Of a stretch of 64,000 nucleotides of DNA, positions 47,095 through 55,703 are shown one piece after another. The notes beneath the pieces are model-generated. The model saw nothing but the letters and a program-made list of their open reading frames with translations. It was not told where the DNA came from and did no database searches. A program made the position numbers and the translations under genes. Position 1 is the first letter of the stretch. The number at the start of each line of letters is the position of its first letter. Source of the DNA: Bradyrhizobium sp. AUGA SZCCT0176 (GTDB lineage Bacteria; Pseudomonadota; Alphaproteobacteria; Rhizobiales; Xanthobacteraceae); contig NZ_JAFCMB010000007.1 in the NCBI RefSeq assembly GCF_018130145.1, forward strand, positions 186,001 through 250,000, in the 5' to 3' direction.

Positions 47095-47634
47095 GTGCTC
47101 GCCACCAATACCGCATCCCAGGGAAATATCGCATTGATGCGTAGCGCCTTCGCCGCCTTGAGCCGCAGGGACATTGTGGCTGCTGCCGAGTTCCTGTCGC
47201 CGGACTTCATCATTAACTTGGCCGGGGTGCCGCATCAAATGCGCGGCCGGCGCATATGGCGAAGGAATTCGGAAGCCTTCTTCAACGCTTTTCCCGACAT
47301 TCAGATCGAAGCGCAGGACATGTTTGCAGCCGATGACAAGGTGGCGGTGCGTCTTCGCTTTACCGGAACGCACACCGGCGAGTTCCTGGGAAATCAGCCG
47401 ACCGGAAAGCGCGTCGATTACCAAAGCTGCGAACTGTACCGCATTGCTGATGGCAAGATCGCCGAGGAGTGGATCTGCGCTGACATGCTCACGATCCTGA
47501 CCCAGATCGGCGCATTTCCTGCCAGGCATCTCCTGCTGATGTGGCTTGCCGGATACCGTGTGTGGTTTGCGGCGGGCCTCGGCCTGCTTGCGGGGGTGAT
47601 TTCGACGCTGACCCTGTCCTCCATCGTAGCCTGA
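47095..47634 (+). CDS. SnoaL-like/ester cyclase-family protein with C-terminal membrane helix
   Basis: The 179-aa protein has a SnoaL/NTF2-like domain (about 10-140: NIALMRSAFAALSRRDIVAA, FRFTGTH-type GTHTGEFLGNQPTGKRVDYQ and GKIAEEWICAD) and a hydrophobic C-terminal helix (LLMWLAGYRVWFAAGLGLLA). SnoaL-like proteins include cyclases and many enzymes of unknown substrate. The start is GTG at 47095, seven bases after TTGGAG. Probably regulated by the divergent MarR protein. Confidence 0.82.
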   Translation: MLATNTASQGNIALMRSAFAALSRRDIVAAAEFLSPDFIINLAGVPHQMRGRRIWRRNSEAFFNAFPDIQIEAQDMFAADDKVAVRLRFTGTHTGEFLGNQPTGKRVDYQSCELYRIADGKIAEEWICADMLTILTQIGAFPARHLLLMWLAGYRVWFAAGLGLLAGVISTLTLSSIVA

Positions 47635-47658
47635 CCAGACGGCTCACGAATCACAATT

Positions 47659-48501
47659 CTACTTCGTCTTCCCCTTCACCGCCGCCTCCAGGCTGGCTTT
47701 CGCCGAACCCGGCCGCAGCGGTTTGGGCTGGCTTTCATGTGGCGCCCAGCCGGACAGCCAGATCACGTCGAAGGTGGCGCGGATACGGCCGTCCGAATCG
47801 GCAAAGCGTTCGCCGTAGATCTGCGCCATCCGCAGCAGCGTGGCGCGGCGGGTGGGTGCCCGCCGGCGCTCGACCAGAATATTGGTCGCGCCCATCCTTC
47901 TCAGATCGGCCGTCAGCGCCAATGCGCTGTCGTAGCGCACCACGACGCGATCGACGTCGGTGACCGGCAGCGCAAAGCCCGCGCGTTGCAGCAGCGCGCC
48001 GACATCGCGCAGATCGGCAAAGGGTGCGACGCGCGGCGACACTCCGCCCTCGCATTCGGCCTCCGCCGCCGCAAACGACTGCCGGAGTTCGGTCAGCGTA
48101 TCGCCGCCGATCATCGCCGCCAGCAGCAATCCATCCGGCCGCAGCGCGCGCCTGATCTGCGCCAGCACGCCAGGCAAATCATTGACGAATTGAAAGGCGA
48201 GCGCGGAGACCGCAAGATCGAGCGATTCCGGCGCAAGCCGCAGCGTTTCCGTTTCATCCGGTTCGACCCGGGTGATGGATTTGAAACGATTCGCCACCGG
48301 CTTGCGCAGCAGCTCGACCGGCGTCCAGATTTCGGCGACGTCGGAAAAATCCCGCGTCACCGCCGCCAGCCGCTCTTCCATATCCTCGGTGACGCGATCG
48401 AGCAGGAACGTCGCTGGCCCAAGGCGGCGCGCACGATCCTGCCGCGCGCGCAACAGCGCGCGGTCGAACAGGATGGGTGCGGCGGTCGGGTTCGGAGCCA
48501 T
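47659..48501 (-). CDS. SAM-dependent methyltransferase, BioC/NDUFAF5-like
   Basis: A 280-aa methyltransferase-fold protein. The opening LFDRALLRARQDRARRLGPA and the later FVNDLPGVLAQIRRALRPDG and LLLAAMIGGDTLTELRQSF fit the NDUFAF5-like branch (assembly factors of respiratory complex I in mitochondria and Alphaproteobacteria). The Gly-rich SAM motif I is not obvious, so SAM binding is not certain. The ATG at 48501 is taken because the 78-codon extension upstream is repeat DNA. A decayed copy of its 3' end is at 43294-43437. Confidence 0.8.
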   Translation of the reverse strand: MAPNPTAAPILFDRALLRARQDRARRLGPATFLLDRVTEDMEERLAAVTRDFSDVAEIWTPVELLRKPVANRFKSITRVEPDETETLRLAPESLDLAVSALAFQFVNDLPGVLAQIRRALRPDGLLLAAMIGGDTLTELRQSFAAAEAECEGGVSPRVAPFADLRDVGALLQRAGFALPVTDVDRVVVRYDSALALTADLRRMGATNILVERRRAPTRRATLLRMAQIYGERFADSDGRIRATFDVIWLSGWAPHESQPKPLRPGSAKASLEAAVKGKTK

Positions 48502-48555
48502 GGCGGTTGGTACGCTGGTTAGCGCGTCTCTGGCAATCTGGGATGCGCCTATCTC

Positions 48556-48680
48556 GTGTCCCGGGCGCGATGCAGCGCGCAGCGGTGCTTCGCAGAACCG
48601 GGACCCAGACTCGCAGTCAGATGGACCCCGGATCAGCAGCGCACCACGCCGCAAGTGCGGCGCGCTGCGCAGCATCCGGG
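48556..48680. repeat. Paired palindromic repeat
   Basis: GTCCCGGGCGCGATGCAGCG and its inverted counterpart near 48640-48680 (CGCTGCGCAGCATCCGGGG) flank a centre of about 70 bp. It is a REP-like pair between the methyltransferase and comF starts and may contain their promoters. Confidence 0.6.
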
Positions 48681-48738
48681 GAACGGAGACCGGTTTTCGT
48701 CGCTTGAGCACTGCGCCGCGCGGCGCTAGCCTCACCCC

Positions 48739-49548
48739 ATGGACGCCGAGGCATCACCAGCACGCTCCATCTCCACCCATTTGCGCGGCGTGCTGAACGC
48801 CGCGCGCGGCGTGTTTGCGCATATTCCAAGGCTGGCGCTCGACATCGCGCTGCCGACGCTGTGCGTTTCCTGCCGCGAGCCGGTCGATGGCGAGGGCGTC
48901 TGCTCGGAATGCTGGGCCAAATTGTCGTTCATCGCGCCGCCATTTTGCCCGCGGCTCGGCATTCCCTTTGTCTACGACCCCGGGCCCGATTTGCTGTCGA
49001 TGGAGGCGATTGCCAATCCGCCGGCCTACCAGCGCGCCCGCGCCGCCGTGCGCTACGACGATGTCGCGCGCACGCTGGTTCATTCGCTGAAATACCAGGA
49101 CCGCACCGATCTGGCCCCCGCGATGGGGCGCTGGATGGCCCGCGCGGGCCAGGAATTGCTTGGGGAAGCCGACGTGCTGGTCCCGGTTCCCCTGCATTGG
49201 CGGCGTGGCTGGAGCCGCCGCTACAACCAGTCCGGCGCGCTGGCGCGGGTGATTTCGCGTCAAACCGGGGTGAAACTGGCCTCCGAGGCGCTCCGGCGGG
49301 TCCGGGCGACCGAACAGCAGATCGGGCTGTCGCGTTCGCAGCGCGCCAGCAATGTGCAGGGCGCCTTCAAGGTCGCCGCCGACCGCACGGCTGACATCCA
49401 GGGCCGCCGCGTGGTCCTGATCGACGACGTCCTGACCTCCGGCGCCACCACCGACGCCTGCGCCCGTGCCTTATTGCGCGCCAAGGCCGCGCAGGTCGAC
49501 GTGCTGGTATTCGCGCGGGTTGTGGACACCCACCGGGCTCCCATATAA
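48739..49548 (+). CDS. ComF-family protein (phosphoribosyltransferase-like)
   Basis: The 269-aa protein has an N-terminal zinc-binding part (LCVSCREPVDGEGVCSECW, two CxxC) and a C-terminal phosphoribosyltransferase fold with the PRPP motif VLIDDVLTSGATTDAC. ComF proteins are needed for DNA uptake in transformable bacteria; elsewhere their role (also suggested in DNA repair) is unclear. Start ATG at 48739. It faces away from the methyltransferase and is followed 44 bp later by grxC. Confidence 0.9.
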   Translation: MDAEASPARSISTHLRGVLNAARGVFAHIPRLALDIALPTLCVSCREPVDGEGVCSECWAKLSFIAPPFCPRLGIPFVYDPGPDLLSMEAIANPPAYQRARAAVRYDDVARTLVHSLKYQDRTDLAPAMGRWMARAGQELLGEADVLVPVPLHWRRGWSRRYNQSGALARVISRQTGVKLASEALRRVRATEQQIGLSRSQRASNVQGAFKVAADRTADIQGRRVVLIDDVLTSGATTDACARALLRAKAAQVDVLVFARVVDTHRAPI

Positions 49549-49592
49549 TTCAAAGACTTGCCATTTCCGGAACTTGCGAACCAGAGCGCTCC

Positions 49593-49868
49593 ATGACCGC
49601 TGCCATTGAAATCTACACCCGCCCCGGCTGCGGTTACTGCACCGCGGCCAAATCCCTGCTGACGCGCAAGAATGCCGCGTTTACCGAACTCAGCGTATCC
49701 AACGACCCTTCCTATCGCGAACAGATGTACGATCGGGCCGGCGCCGGCTCGACGTTTCCGCAAATCTTCATCGGCGCAACCCATGTCGGTGGCTGCGACG
49801 AGCTTTACGCGCTGGATCGCGCGGGCAGGCTCGATGCGTTGCTGGCGGGAGAAAAGGCCTCGTCATGA
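49593..49868 (+). CDS. grxC: Glutaredoxin 3
   Basis: A 91-aa dithiol glutaredoxin that reduces disulfides with glutathione. The active site is PGCGYC (C13, C16), and TFPQIFIGATHVGGCDEL contains the cis-Pro (in FPQ) and GSH-binding GGCD. Stop overlaps the nitrilase ATG by 4 bp (ATGA), so it is one operon: grxC, nitrilase, DUF1178. Confidence 0.96.
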   Translation: MTAAIEIYTRPGCGYCTAAKSLLTRKNAAFTELSVSNDPSYREQMYDRAGAGSTFPQIFIGATHVGGCDELYALDRAGRLDALLAGEKASS

Positions 49869-50743
49869 GCGCTGCCACGACCTTCACCGCCGCGATGGTG
49901 CAGATGCGCACCTCCCTGCTGCCGGAGCCGAGCCTCGAGCAGGGCATGAAACTGATCCGCGAAGCGGCGGCGCAGGGCGCTGATTATGTGCAAACCCCCG
50001 AGGTGAGCAACATGATGCAGCTGAACCGCAAGGCGCTGTTCGAGCATCTGGCAGCTGAGGAAGACGACAAGTCGCTGAAGGCCTATCGGGCGCTGGCGGC
50101 GGAGCTGAAGATCCATCTGCATGTCGGCTCGCTCGCGCTGCGCTTCTCGCCGGAGCGCGCGGTCAACCGTTCGTTCCTGATCGGGCCTGACGGCAATCTG
50201 CTCGCCAGCTACGACAAGATCCATATGTTCGACATCGACCTGCCCGGCGGCGAGAGCTATCGCGAGTCAGCCAATTACCAGCCGGGCGAAACCGCCGTGA
50301 TCTCGGACCTGCCGTGGGGCCGGATCGGGCTCACGATCTGCTACGATCTGCGCTTTCCGGCGCTCTACCGCGCGCTCGCCGAAAGCGGCGCGTCGTTCCT
50401 CACCGTGCCGTCCGCCTTCACCCGCAAGACCGGCGAAGCGCATTGGCACATCCTGCTGCGCGCCCGCGCCATCGAAACCGGTTGCTTCGTGTTCGCCGCC
50501 GCGCAATGCGGCCTGCATGAGAACAAGCGCGAGACCTATGGGCATTCGCTGATCGTCGCGCCCTGGGGCGAGATCCTCGCCGAGGGCGGCGTCGAACCCG
50601 GCGTGTTCCTCGCCGAGATCGACACTTCCAAAGTCGAGACCGCACGCAAAACCGTGCCGTCGCTGCAGCACGGACGTCGCTTTGGCATCGCCGATCCCAA
50701 GGCCGGCCCTGAACATCTGCATCTGGTCCGGGGCTCGGCATGA
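49865..50743 (+). CDS. Carbon-nitrogen hydrolase (nitrilase superfamily)
   Basis: A 292-aa cytoplasmic amidase. The catalytic triad is visible: Glu46 in QTPEVSNM, Lys in YDKIHMFDID (about 119) and Cys in TICYDLRFP (about 159). Relatives called Nit1/omega-amidase repair deaminated glutathione, which fits its coupling to a glutaredoxin. The exact substrate is inferred. It overlaps its neighbours by 4 bp on both sides. Confidence 0.94.
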   Translation: MSAATTFTAAMVQMRTSLLPEPSLEQGMKLIREAAAQGADYVQTPEVSNMMQLNRKALFEHLAAEEDDKSLKAYRALAAELKIHLHVGSLALRFSPERAVNRSFLIGPDGNLLASYDKIHMFDIDLPGGESYRESANYQPGETAVISDLPWGRIGLTICYDLRFPALYRALAESGASFLTVPSAFTRKTGEAHWHILLRARAIETGCFVFAAAQCGLHENKRETYGHSLIVAPWGEILAEGGVEPGVFLAEIDTSKVETARKTVPSLQHGRRFGIADPKAGPEHLHLVRGSA

Positions 50744-51219
50744 TCCGCTACAGCCTGCGCTGCCAACGGGGCCATGCTTTCGAAAGCTGGTTTCAGAGCT
50801 CGTCGGCCTATGAGAGCCAGGAGAAGCGCAAGCTGGTGAGCTGTCCGTCGTGCGGCTCGGTCAAGGTCGAGCGCGCCATCATGGCTCCGCAGATCGTCAG
50901 CAAAAAGGGCCGCGAGGACGCGCGCGCCGTACCGCCTGCAGAAGTCGCAAGCACCGAAGGCGCGGCAACCGAGGCCACGCCGCTGTTGATGGCGCAGGAA
51001 CTCGAGCTGCGCGCCAAGATCAAGGAATTGCGCGATCACATCGTAAAGAACGCCGATAATGTCGGCGAGCGCTTCCCTAACGAAGCGCGCAAGATGCATT
51101 ACGGCGATATCGAGCACCGCCCGATCTATGGCGAGGCGTCGCCCGACGAAGCCCGCGCCCTGATCGACGAAGGCGTCGAGGTCTCGCCGCTGCCGGTGCT
51201 GCCGGACGACAGAAACTGA
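50740..51219 (+). CDS. DUF1178 family protein
   Basis: A 159-aa protein with a rubredoxin-like zinc ribbon at the N-terminus: C8 in LRCQRGHAFESWFQSS and CPSC (C35, C38), then a variable middle and the conserved end ARKMHYGDIEHRPIYGEASP. Found mainly in Alphaproteobacteria next to nitrilase genes, as here. Function unknown. Its ATG overlaps the nitrilase stop. Confidence 0.93.
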   Translation: MIRYSLRCQRGHAFESWFQSSSAYESQEKRKLVSCPSCGSVKVERAIMAPQIVSKKGREDARAVPPAEVASTEGAATEATPLLMAQELELRAKIKELRDHIVKNADNVGERFPNEARKMHYGDIEHRPIYGEASPDEARALIDEGVEVSPLPVLPDDRN

Positions 51220-51232
51220 TCTCGTCCCCGAC

Positions 51233-51565
51233 ATGAGCCGACAGGCGATCCTCTCCTCGCTGATCCATCTGGATGCGCCACTGGCCGACTTGAAGCTGGC
51301 ACTTGCTTCAATCTCCTGGGATGCTGAACCAACCATCACACTGGCACGGCAGGACATCGCTACCGTTCTGCAGTGATTCGTCCGTGGCGAGATTGACGCT
51401 GCCGTCGTCGAAGAGTGGGCGAACCTTGTGGAATGCCGCGAGGATATTCAGTCTGAAGCCGGCCACGAGGAAACAATAGCGGCCGCAATCACGATCTTGC
51501 AAACCCTGAGCTTCGTGGCCGATTGGCAACCATCGCGCCTGACGTGCTGTCCAGGCTTGCGTGAG
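51233..51565 (+). pseudogene. Broken hypothetical gene (in-frame stop and frameshift)
   Basis: From the ATG at 51233 the frame reads MSRQAILSSLIHLDAPLADL and on to ARQDIATVLQ, meets a TGA at 51374-51376, then continues in the same frame with FVRGEIDAAVVEEWANLVEC and GHEETIAAAI. A one-base shift near 51490 then restores HDLANPELRGRLATIAPDVL to a TGA at 51563-51565. The protein-like sequence across both lesions shows a once-intact gene of ~110 codons. I recall similar intact small proteins in related genomes but cannot name a function. Confidence 0.8.
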
Positions 51566-51577
51566 CAATGACGGCAG

Positions 51578-52477
51578 CTACGCCGCCACCAGCAGCGCCA
51601 CCCCTGCCACGATCAGCACGATCCCCGCCAATTCCCGCGCCGATAGCGGTTGCTTGAACGAATAATACGCCACAGCCTGCGCGAACAGCACCTCGACCAG
51701 CGCCAGCGTACGCACATTGGCGGCTGCCGTCAGCGCGAACGCCAAAAACCAGAATTGCGAGGCGAACGCGCCCATGAAGCCCGCCAGCATCGAGGGCTTC
51801 CACAGACCCAGGATTTTCTTGAGCACGTCGGGCGCGCGGATCAGCAGATAGATCGACAGCACCAGCGTCTGCACGAACAGGCCGAACACCAGCGTGTAGG
51901 ACGCGGCCGTCACGAAGGAAACGCCGGGCACCACGATGACAGCGCCGCGAAAGCCGACCGCCGATAACGCGAATGCCGCGGCGGCACCAAGGCCCAGCAG
52001 CGTCGGCTTCAGGTCGGCAAAACCCTTACCGCCAGCCGGCCGCAGCGCCGCGATGACGACACCGGCGGTCGCAATCAGGATCGCGACCACTTTCAGCACC
52101 GTCAGATGATCGGCCAGAAAGATGAAGCCGAAGATCGCGGTCTGGATCGCCTCGGTTTTCAGGTACGCCGTCGTCACCACGAACGAGCGGTCGTTCATCG
52201 CCAGCAGCATCATGCCGGTGCCGACGATCTGGCTCAGCGCACCCAGCAAAAGCCAGGGCCAGAACGCCGCCGTCGGCCACGGGATATGGTCGCCGGTGAC
52301 TGTCACGACAACCGCAAAGAAGATGATCGAGAACGGGAAGCCGAACAGGAAACGGATATTGGTCGCGCCCCAGGTCCCGAGCGGCCCCGTCAACGACCGC
52401 TGCATCGCATTGCGCGCGACCTGGCCGAGCGCAGCAATGATGGTGAAGGGAATCCAGAGCGAGGCGACCGTGAACAT
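51578..52477 (-). CDS. EamA/DMT-family transporter
   Basis: A 299-aa inner-membrane protein with about ten helices in two EamA repeats (for example PFTIIAALGQVARNAMQ and, in the second, GFMGAFASQFWFLAFALTAA), typical of drug/metabolite transporters. Substrate unknown. The ATG at 52477 is chosen because the 56 codons upstream lie in repeat DNA. It is convergent with the broken gene. Confidence 0.9.
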   Translation of the reverse strand: MFTVASLWIPFTIIAALGQVARNAMQRSLTGPLGTWGATNIRFLFGFPFSIIFFAVVVTVTGDHIPWPTAAFWPWLLLGALSQIVGTGMMLLAMNDRSFVVTTAYLKTEAIQTAIFGFIFLADHLTVLKVVAILIATAGVVIAALRPAGGKGFADLKPTLLGLGAAAAFALSAVGFRGAVIVVPGVSFVTAASYTLVFGLFVQTLVLSIYLLIRAPDVLKKILGLWKPSMLAGFMGAFASQFWFLAFALTAAANVRTLALVEVLFAQAVAYYSFKQPLSARELAGIVLIVAGVALLVAA

Positions 52478-52562
52478 GGGGATACCGTCGGAGGGGTACC
52501 GCACCGTGCCGGGCGCAGCGCACGCGGTCAACCGGAACGGCGCATGACAGGATTGCGATCTG

Positions 52563-52718
52563 CTCCCTCTCCCCGTTCTTACGGGGTCGAGACGAGCAAA
52601 GCTCGCTCTTAGAGGGTTGGGGTGAGGGGCTCTCACCGCGAGCACGATGTATCGCTAGACCTGTACCCCCTCACCCGGCGCTACGCGCCGACCTCTCCCC
52701 GCAAGCGGGGCGAGGTAA
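52563..52718. repeat. REP-like repeat cluster
   Basis: Contains CTCTCCCCGTTCTTACGGGG, GGGTTGGGGTGAGGGG and, inverted, CCCCCTCACCC with GGCGCTACGCGCC and CTCCCCGCAAGCGGGG. These palindromes fill the gap between the EamA gene start and the ubiG stop on the same strand. Confidence 0.65.
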
Positions 52719-52720
52719 AA

Positions 52721-53479
52721 TTACATCTCCTCCGCGACCACCATGTAGTTCACGTCCATGTCGGACGAGATGCTCCATTTGTCGGCGAGCGGGTTGTAGA
52801 CCACGCCGGCCTGTTCGGTGATGGCAAGCCGGTTGTTGGCCAGATGCTGGGCGAGTTCGTCGGGGGTGACGAATTTGTTCCACTCATGGGTGCCGCGCGG
52901 CAGCCAGCGCAGCACATATTCGGCACCGACGATCGCCAGCGCAAAGCTCTTCCAGTTGCGGTTCAACGTCGAGAGCACCATCATCCCGCCCGGCTTGAGC
53001 ATCGCCGCGCAGCGGTTGAGGAAGACGCCGACGTCAGTGACGTGCTCGACCACTTCCATCGCCAGCACGATGTCGAAGCGCTCGCGCACGTCCATCTCCT
53101 CGGCCGTGGTGCAGCGGTAATCGATCGACAGATGGCCCTTGTCGGCATGCAGCTTGGCGGCCGCGATATTGGTGGCGGAGGGATCGATCCCGATCACCTG
53201 CGCGCCCAGCCGCGTGAACGGCTCGCAGAGCAGGCCGGCGCCGCAGCCGATATCGAGGATGCGCAGGCCACCAAGGCAATTCAGGCTTTTGACGTTGCGC
53301 TCGAACTTGCGGCAGGCGGCGTCGCGGATATAGGTCAGCCGCAGCGGATTGATCTTGTGCAGCGGGGCCATCTTGCCCTTGGGGTCCCACCACTCGTCCG
53401 ACAGCTTTGAGAATTTTGCGACTTCGGCAGGATCGACCGTGCTGCCCGATGCGCCGGCGTGATTTGTTTGCATGGCCAT
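52721..53479 (-). CDS. ubiG: Ubiquinone biosynthesis O-methyltransferase UbiG
   Basis: The 252-aa UbiG does both O-methylations of ubiquinone synthesis (2-octaprenyl-6-hydroxyphenol and demethylubiquinol). Motifs: EWWDPKGKMAPLHKINPLRL (family opener), SAM motif ILDIGCGAGLL and LMVEVVEH-type AMEVVEHVTDV. The start is the ATG at 53479, 3 bp after the PH-domain gene stop, so the two are in one operon. Confidence 0.96.
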   Translation of the reverse strand: MAMQTNHAGASGSTVDPAEVAKFSKLSDEWWDPKGKMAPLHKINPLRLTYIRDAACRKFERNVKSLNCLGGLRILDIGCGAGLLCEPFTRLGAQVIGIDPSATNIAAAKLHADKGHLSIDYRCTTAEEMDVRERFDIVLAMEVVEHVTDVGVFLNRCAAMLKPGGMMVLSTLNRNWKSFALAIVGAEYVLRWLPRGTHEWNKFVTPDELAQHLANNRLAITEQAGVVYNPLADKWSISSDMDVNYMVVAEEM

Positions 53480-53482
53480 GAT

Positions 53483-53962
53483 TTACGCACCGGCCGGTCG
53501 TGCCGTGATGGCATTGCGAAATGCCAACGGCGAAGCAATGGTGTCGAGGGTCTTGCCACCCTCGCCGACCCCAAGCACCGTCACGTCGCCGTAGTTGAGG
53601 ATGCGGCCGAGGATGCTCTGGTTGACGTCGACGCTCTCGACCTTGTCCACGCTCATCTCGAACGTTTGCCGCTTAACAAAACCGGTCTTGTGGATGACAC
53701 GGAAATTCGTGACGTCGGTTTCGGTGGTCCAGCGATGGAACCAGGCGGTAGCCGTCTTGTACAACGCGCCAATGGCCACGATCGCCGACAGCGACCAGAG
53801 GACCAAAACCATGGGCCCCGCCGGGATCATTCCCGAGCCCACGAAGAGCGCCAGTGCCGCGGCCCAGAGCACGATCGCCGGCAGAAAGAAGATCCAGTGT
53901 GCATTGGTGGAATACAGCACCTTCTCGCCGGGCTGCAGGATATCGTCGATATAACGCCCCAT
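53483..53962 (-). CDS. Bacterial PH (YdbS-like) domain membrane protein
   Basis: A 159-aa protein with two transmembrane helices (WIFFLPAIVLWAAALALFVG and MVLVLWSLSAIVAIGALY) and a bacterial pleckstrin-like domain (TETDVTNFRVIHKTGFVKRQ, SVDVNQSILGRILNYGDVTV). Function unknown. It lies immediately upstream of ubiG and is probably co-transcribed with it. Confidence 0.9.
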   Translation of the reverse strand: MGRYIDDILQPGEKVLYSTNAHWIFFLPAIVLWAAALALFVGSGMIPAGPMVLVLWSLSAIVAIGALYKTATAWFHRWTTETDVTNFRVIHKTGFVKRQTFEMSVDKVESVDVNQSILGRILNYGDVTVLGVGEGGKTLDTIASPLAFRNAITARPAGA

Positions 53963-54162
53963 ACACCTAACCTTGCACCTGACCTAAATTGCGCCCGACC
54001 TGAATTAACCCGCTACCACAGCATTTTGCGCCATTTTAGACCGAAAATGCACCCGGATGCTTGCCCCGGGACGCGCCGCTATGTATACGCCGCTTTCGGC
54101 CCGGGCGCTCCATTTTCGTGCGGGCCACCATACTTATCCTCACAGGGAATGCACGCGTCGTC

Positions 54163-55416
54163 ATGGGCCGCCTCGTGATGAAATTCGGCGGTACATCCGT
54201 CGCCAATATCGACCGAATCCGCAACGTCGCGCGTCACGTGAAGCGCGAAGTCGATGCGGGGCACGACGTCGCCGTGGTGGTGTCGGCGATGTCCGGCAAG
54301 ACCAACGAGCTGGTGGACTGGTGCCGCGACGCCTCGCCGATGCACGACGCCCGCGAATATGACGCGGTGGTGGCCTCCGGCGAACAGGTCACGTCCGGAC
54401 TGCTGGCGATCGCGCTGCAGGCGATCGGCATTCAGGCCCGCTCCTGGCAGGGCTGGCAAATCCCGATCCGGACCTCGGACGCGCACGCCTCGGCGCGGAT
54501 CCTCGAAATCGACGGCAGCGAGATCATCAACCGTTTCAAGGACCGCAAGGAAGTCGCCGTCATCGCCGGCTTCCAGGGCATCAATCCGCAGACGGGCCGA
54601 ATCACCACGCTGGGGCGCGGCGGTTCGGACACCTCGGCGGTAGCGATCGCGGCCGCCATCCGTGCCGACCGCTGCGACATCTACACCGACGTCGACGGCG
54701 TCTATACCACCGACCCGCGCGTGGTTCCCAAGGCGCGGCGGCTCGACAAGATCGCCTTCGAGGACATGCTGGAACTGGCCTCCCAGGGCGCCAAGGTTCT
54801 GCAGGTGCGCTCGGTGGAACTCGGCATGGTGCATAGTATGCCGGTTTTCGTCCGTTCCAGCTTCGACAAGCCCGAGGATATCGACCCGCACGCCACGCCG
54901 CCGGGCACGCTGATCTGCAGCGAGGAGGAAATCATGGAAAACCACGTCGTCACCGGCATCGCCTTCTCCAAGGACGAAGCCCAGATTTCCGTGCGCCAGA
55001 TCGAGGACAAGCCGGGCGTTGCCGCCGCGATCTTCGGACCGCTCGCGGACGCCAACATCAATGTCGACATGATCGTGCAGAACGTCTCCGAGGACGGCAA
55101 GACCACCGACCTGACCTTCACGGTGCCGGCCTCCGACTATACCCGCGCCAGGGACACCATCGCCTCGGCCAAGGACAAGATCGGCTATAAGCGGCTGGAC
55201 AGTGCCACTGACGTCGCCAAGGTTTCGGTGATCGGCAGCGGCATGCGCAGCCATGCCGGCGTCGCCGCACAGGCGTTCACCGCACTTGCCGCGCGAAATA
55301 TCAATATCCGCGCCATCACCACCTCCGAGATCAAGTTCTCGGTGCTGATCGACGCCGCCTATACCGAGCTTGCGGTGCGCACGCTGCACACGCTCTATGG
55401 GCTCGACCAGGCCTAG
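54163..55416 (+). CDS. lysC: Aspartate kinase
   Basis: The 417-aa enzyme makes aspartyl phosphate, the first step toward lysine, threonine and methionine. KFGGTS (7-12) is the ATP/aspartate site; LGRGGSDTSAVAIA and TDVDGVYTTDPR are conserved, and two ACT domains fill the C-terminus (from about 265), the feedback site. The ATG at 54163 gives the family N-terminus MGRLVMKFGGT; upstream in-frame starts add repeat-like sequence. Confidence 0.96.
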   Translation: MGRLVMKFGGTSVANIDRIRNVARHVKREVDAGHDVAVVVSAMSGKTNELVDWCRDASPMHDAREYDAVVASGEQVTSGLLAIALQAIGIQARSWQGWQIPIRTSDAHASARILEIDGSEIINRFKDRKEVAVIAGFQGINPQTGRITTLGRGGSDTSAVAIAAAIRADRCDIYTDVDGVYTTDPRVVPKARRLDKIAFEDMLELASQGAKVLQVRSVELGMVHSMPVFVRSSFDKPEDIDPHATPPGTLICSEEEIMENHVVTGIAFSKDEAQISVRQIEDKPGVAAAIFGPLADANINVDMIVQNVSEDGKTTDLTFTVPASDYTRARDTIASAKDKIGYKRLDSATDVAKVSVIGSGMRSHAGVAAQAFTALAARNINIRAITTSEIKFSVLIDAAYTELAVRTLHTLYGLDQA

Positions 55417-55703
55417 AGCATCGGTTCTGCTCTAGAATTACTTTCTCTTAGCGCCCGCAGCATTGGCCTTACACAGACGTTATTGCTACTGGCAGGCGTT
55501 TTGCTTGGCAAAGCAAGCCTCGATTGGCTATACGGCCTGACAGGTGAGCTGCCGCAAACTGTGCCACAGTTTGGCGATCCCGATTCGATGGTTTTGGGGC
55601 GGCTTGCGGCGGCGCCGAATGAATAAAATTGTTGCTATTGTTGAGTTTCACGCCAGCGCCCGGCCACCCGGCACGCTGGCCTCGCGGGGGAGGATTTTGA
55701 CAG

